Below, piece after piece: positions 63,272 to 64,000 of a stretch of DNA of 64,000 nucleotides. Made by a program: the position numbers and the translations under genes. Origin of the DNA: Pseudomonas antarctica (GTDB lineage Bacteria; Pseudomonadota; Gammaproteobacteria; Pseudomonadales; Pseudomonadaceae); assembly GCF_001647715.1 (NCBI RefSeq), contig NZ_CP015600.1, positions 4,588,001 to 4,652,000 of the forward strand, read 5' to 3'. How positions within the stretch are numbered: the first letter of the stretch is position 1; each line of letters opens with the position of its first letter. A model generated the notes under the pieces. The model saw only the letters and a list, made by a program, of their open reading frames with translations, was not told the DNA's origin and ran no database searches.

Positions 63272-64000
63272 ATGCGTCTTGCTTCCACTAAAACTGCGGC
63301 GGTCCTGTGTGGCGGCCTGTTGCTGGCCCTCAGCGTTCCGGTCAGCGCTGCAGTCGACGCTAAATTGCTCGACATGCTCAAGGCCAACGGCCAGATCACC
63401 GCTGCGCAGTACACCGAACTGCAAGCGGAATTGGCCAAAGACCAGAAAGAAAAGCAGATCGCACAGCAAGCTCAACAAGAGACCAACGAACAGATCGCGG
63501 CCACCGCGAAAAAAACCAACGACCTGAGCGTGTTCGACCAGAAGCTGGCGTGGGCCGCCCGCACCCAACTCAAGGGTGACGTGCGCTTCCGTCAGGAAAC
63601 CGTGAAGATTCAGGGCGAATCCAACAACGGTGGCCGTGACAAGGACCGCCAGCGCATCCGTGCCCGCCTGGGCGCGTACACCGAAGTCAACTCGCAAGTG
63701 GACACCGGCATTCGCATTGCCACCGGCAGCAGCGACGACGCGCGGTCCACCAACCAGGACCAGGACAACTACTTCGACAAGAAGTCGATCTGGCTGGACC
63801 TGGGCTACATCGACTATCACCCGGATCAGATCAAGAACCTGCACGTGATCGGCGGCAAGATGCTGCAGCCGTGGGTGAACATGGGCGATGTGATCTGGGA
63901 CAGCGACATCAACCCGGAAGGCCTGGCCCTTACCTACAAATACCCATTGGGCAGCAGCGCAGAGCTGTTCGGCAGCCTGGGTAACTACAACCTCAAGGAC
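63272..64000 (+). CDS. Putative porin (PF16930-type), cut by the window end
   Basis: The frame opens with an ATG at 63272 behind CGGAG and runs 243 codons off the right edge without a stop. Signal peptide ends VSA-AV (about 27). The mature protein starts with a helical/coiled stretch rich in Gln and Lys (about 30-80: LLDMLKANGQITAAQYTELQ, QQAQQETNEQIAATAKK), then a barrel with alternating strands (GDVRFRQETVKIQGES, LGAYTEVNSQVDTGIRIATGSS). The coil may form a trimer anchor. Permeant solute unknown. Confidence 0.8.
   Translation, partial: MRLASTKTAAVLCGGLLLALSVPVSAAVDAKLLDMLKANGQITAAQYTELQAELAKDQKEKQIAQQAQQETNEQIAATAKKTNDLSVFDQKLAWAARTQLKGDVRFRQETVKIQGESNNGGRDKDRQRIRARLGAYTEVNSQVDTGIRIATGSSDDARSTNQDQDNYFDKKSIWLDLGYIDYHPDQIKNLHVIGGKMLQPWVNMGDVIWDSDINPEGLALTYKYPLGSSAELFGSLGNYNLKD

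Overview
The window looks like a chromosome segment of a Pseudomonas of the fluorescens type. The evidence is the high-GC coding DNA, the REP/REPIN palindromes (GTGGGAGC...GCTTGC...) between genes, and gene orders I recognise from pseudomonads: a MarR/MFS/glutathione peroxidase/FadL block; an aerobic-type cobalamin operon; hda, AI-2E exporter, DUF2066, purM, purN, DUF3108; DUF2058, mazG, relA, rlmD, cysM; and the guanidinobutyrase block. Nearly all of it is coding. I saw no rRNA or tRNA genes, CRISPR array, prophage or intact insertion sequence. Assignments rest on reading the sequence and on family knowledge; no database search was possible.

Layout. 1-4.2 kb: end of an unidentified gene, a FadL-family porin, then on the minus strand a MarR regulator, an MFS transporter, a 40-residue membrane protein that has not been called here before, and a periplasmic glutathione peroxidase. 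Both control regions carry a TATATA-centred palindrome. 4.2-13.5 kb: ten cobalamin genes on the minus strand (cobO to cobS), mostly joined by 4-base ATGA overlaps, behind a cobalamin riboswitch with its own intrinsic terminator. 13.6-22.4 kb: a sorbosone-dehydrogenase-like lipoprotein, two NlpC/P60 lipoproteins, hda, a PerM-type permease, a DUF2066 protein, purM-purN and a DUF3108 protein. 22.7-28.6 kb: a small orphan gene with a clear promoter, then a compact siderophore locus (IucA/IucC synthetase, MFS exporter, TonB-dependent receptor). 28.7-34.9 kb: DUF2058, mazG, relA, rlmD, cysM.

35.1-41.2 kb: a DTW-domain tRNA modification protein, a LysR regulator, and a divergent guanidinobutyrase-type ureohydrolase operon with an NTF2-like protein and two transporters. 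41.2-43.9 kb: an unusual 693-residue protein that fuses an NAD-binding 2-hydroxyacid-dehydrogenase-like half to a FAD-dependent amine-oxidoreductase-like half. It is flanked by a decayed direct duplicate of the end of the neighbouring symporter gene, so it is probably an insertion. 43.9-50 kb: a 40-residue gene with an Anr/FNR-type site upstream, a LysR/MFS pair, an NCS1 transporter, DUF2177, a CvfB-like S1 protein and a small conserved-looking protein. 50-64 kb: envelope and housekeeping genes (TorF-like porin, DUF6279 lipoprotein, DEAD-box helicase, MscS channel, EamA exporter, azoreductase, LysR, hydrolase, cyclophilin, ABC exporter, a DUF482 acyltransferase-like protein) and the start of a putative porin cut by the window end.

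The most unusual items are the dehydrogenase-oxidoreductase fusion with its flanking duplication, the minimal NIS siderophore locus, the 40-residue membrane protein coupled to the MFS gene, and the probably leaderless, self-regulated MarR promoter.
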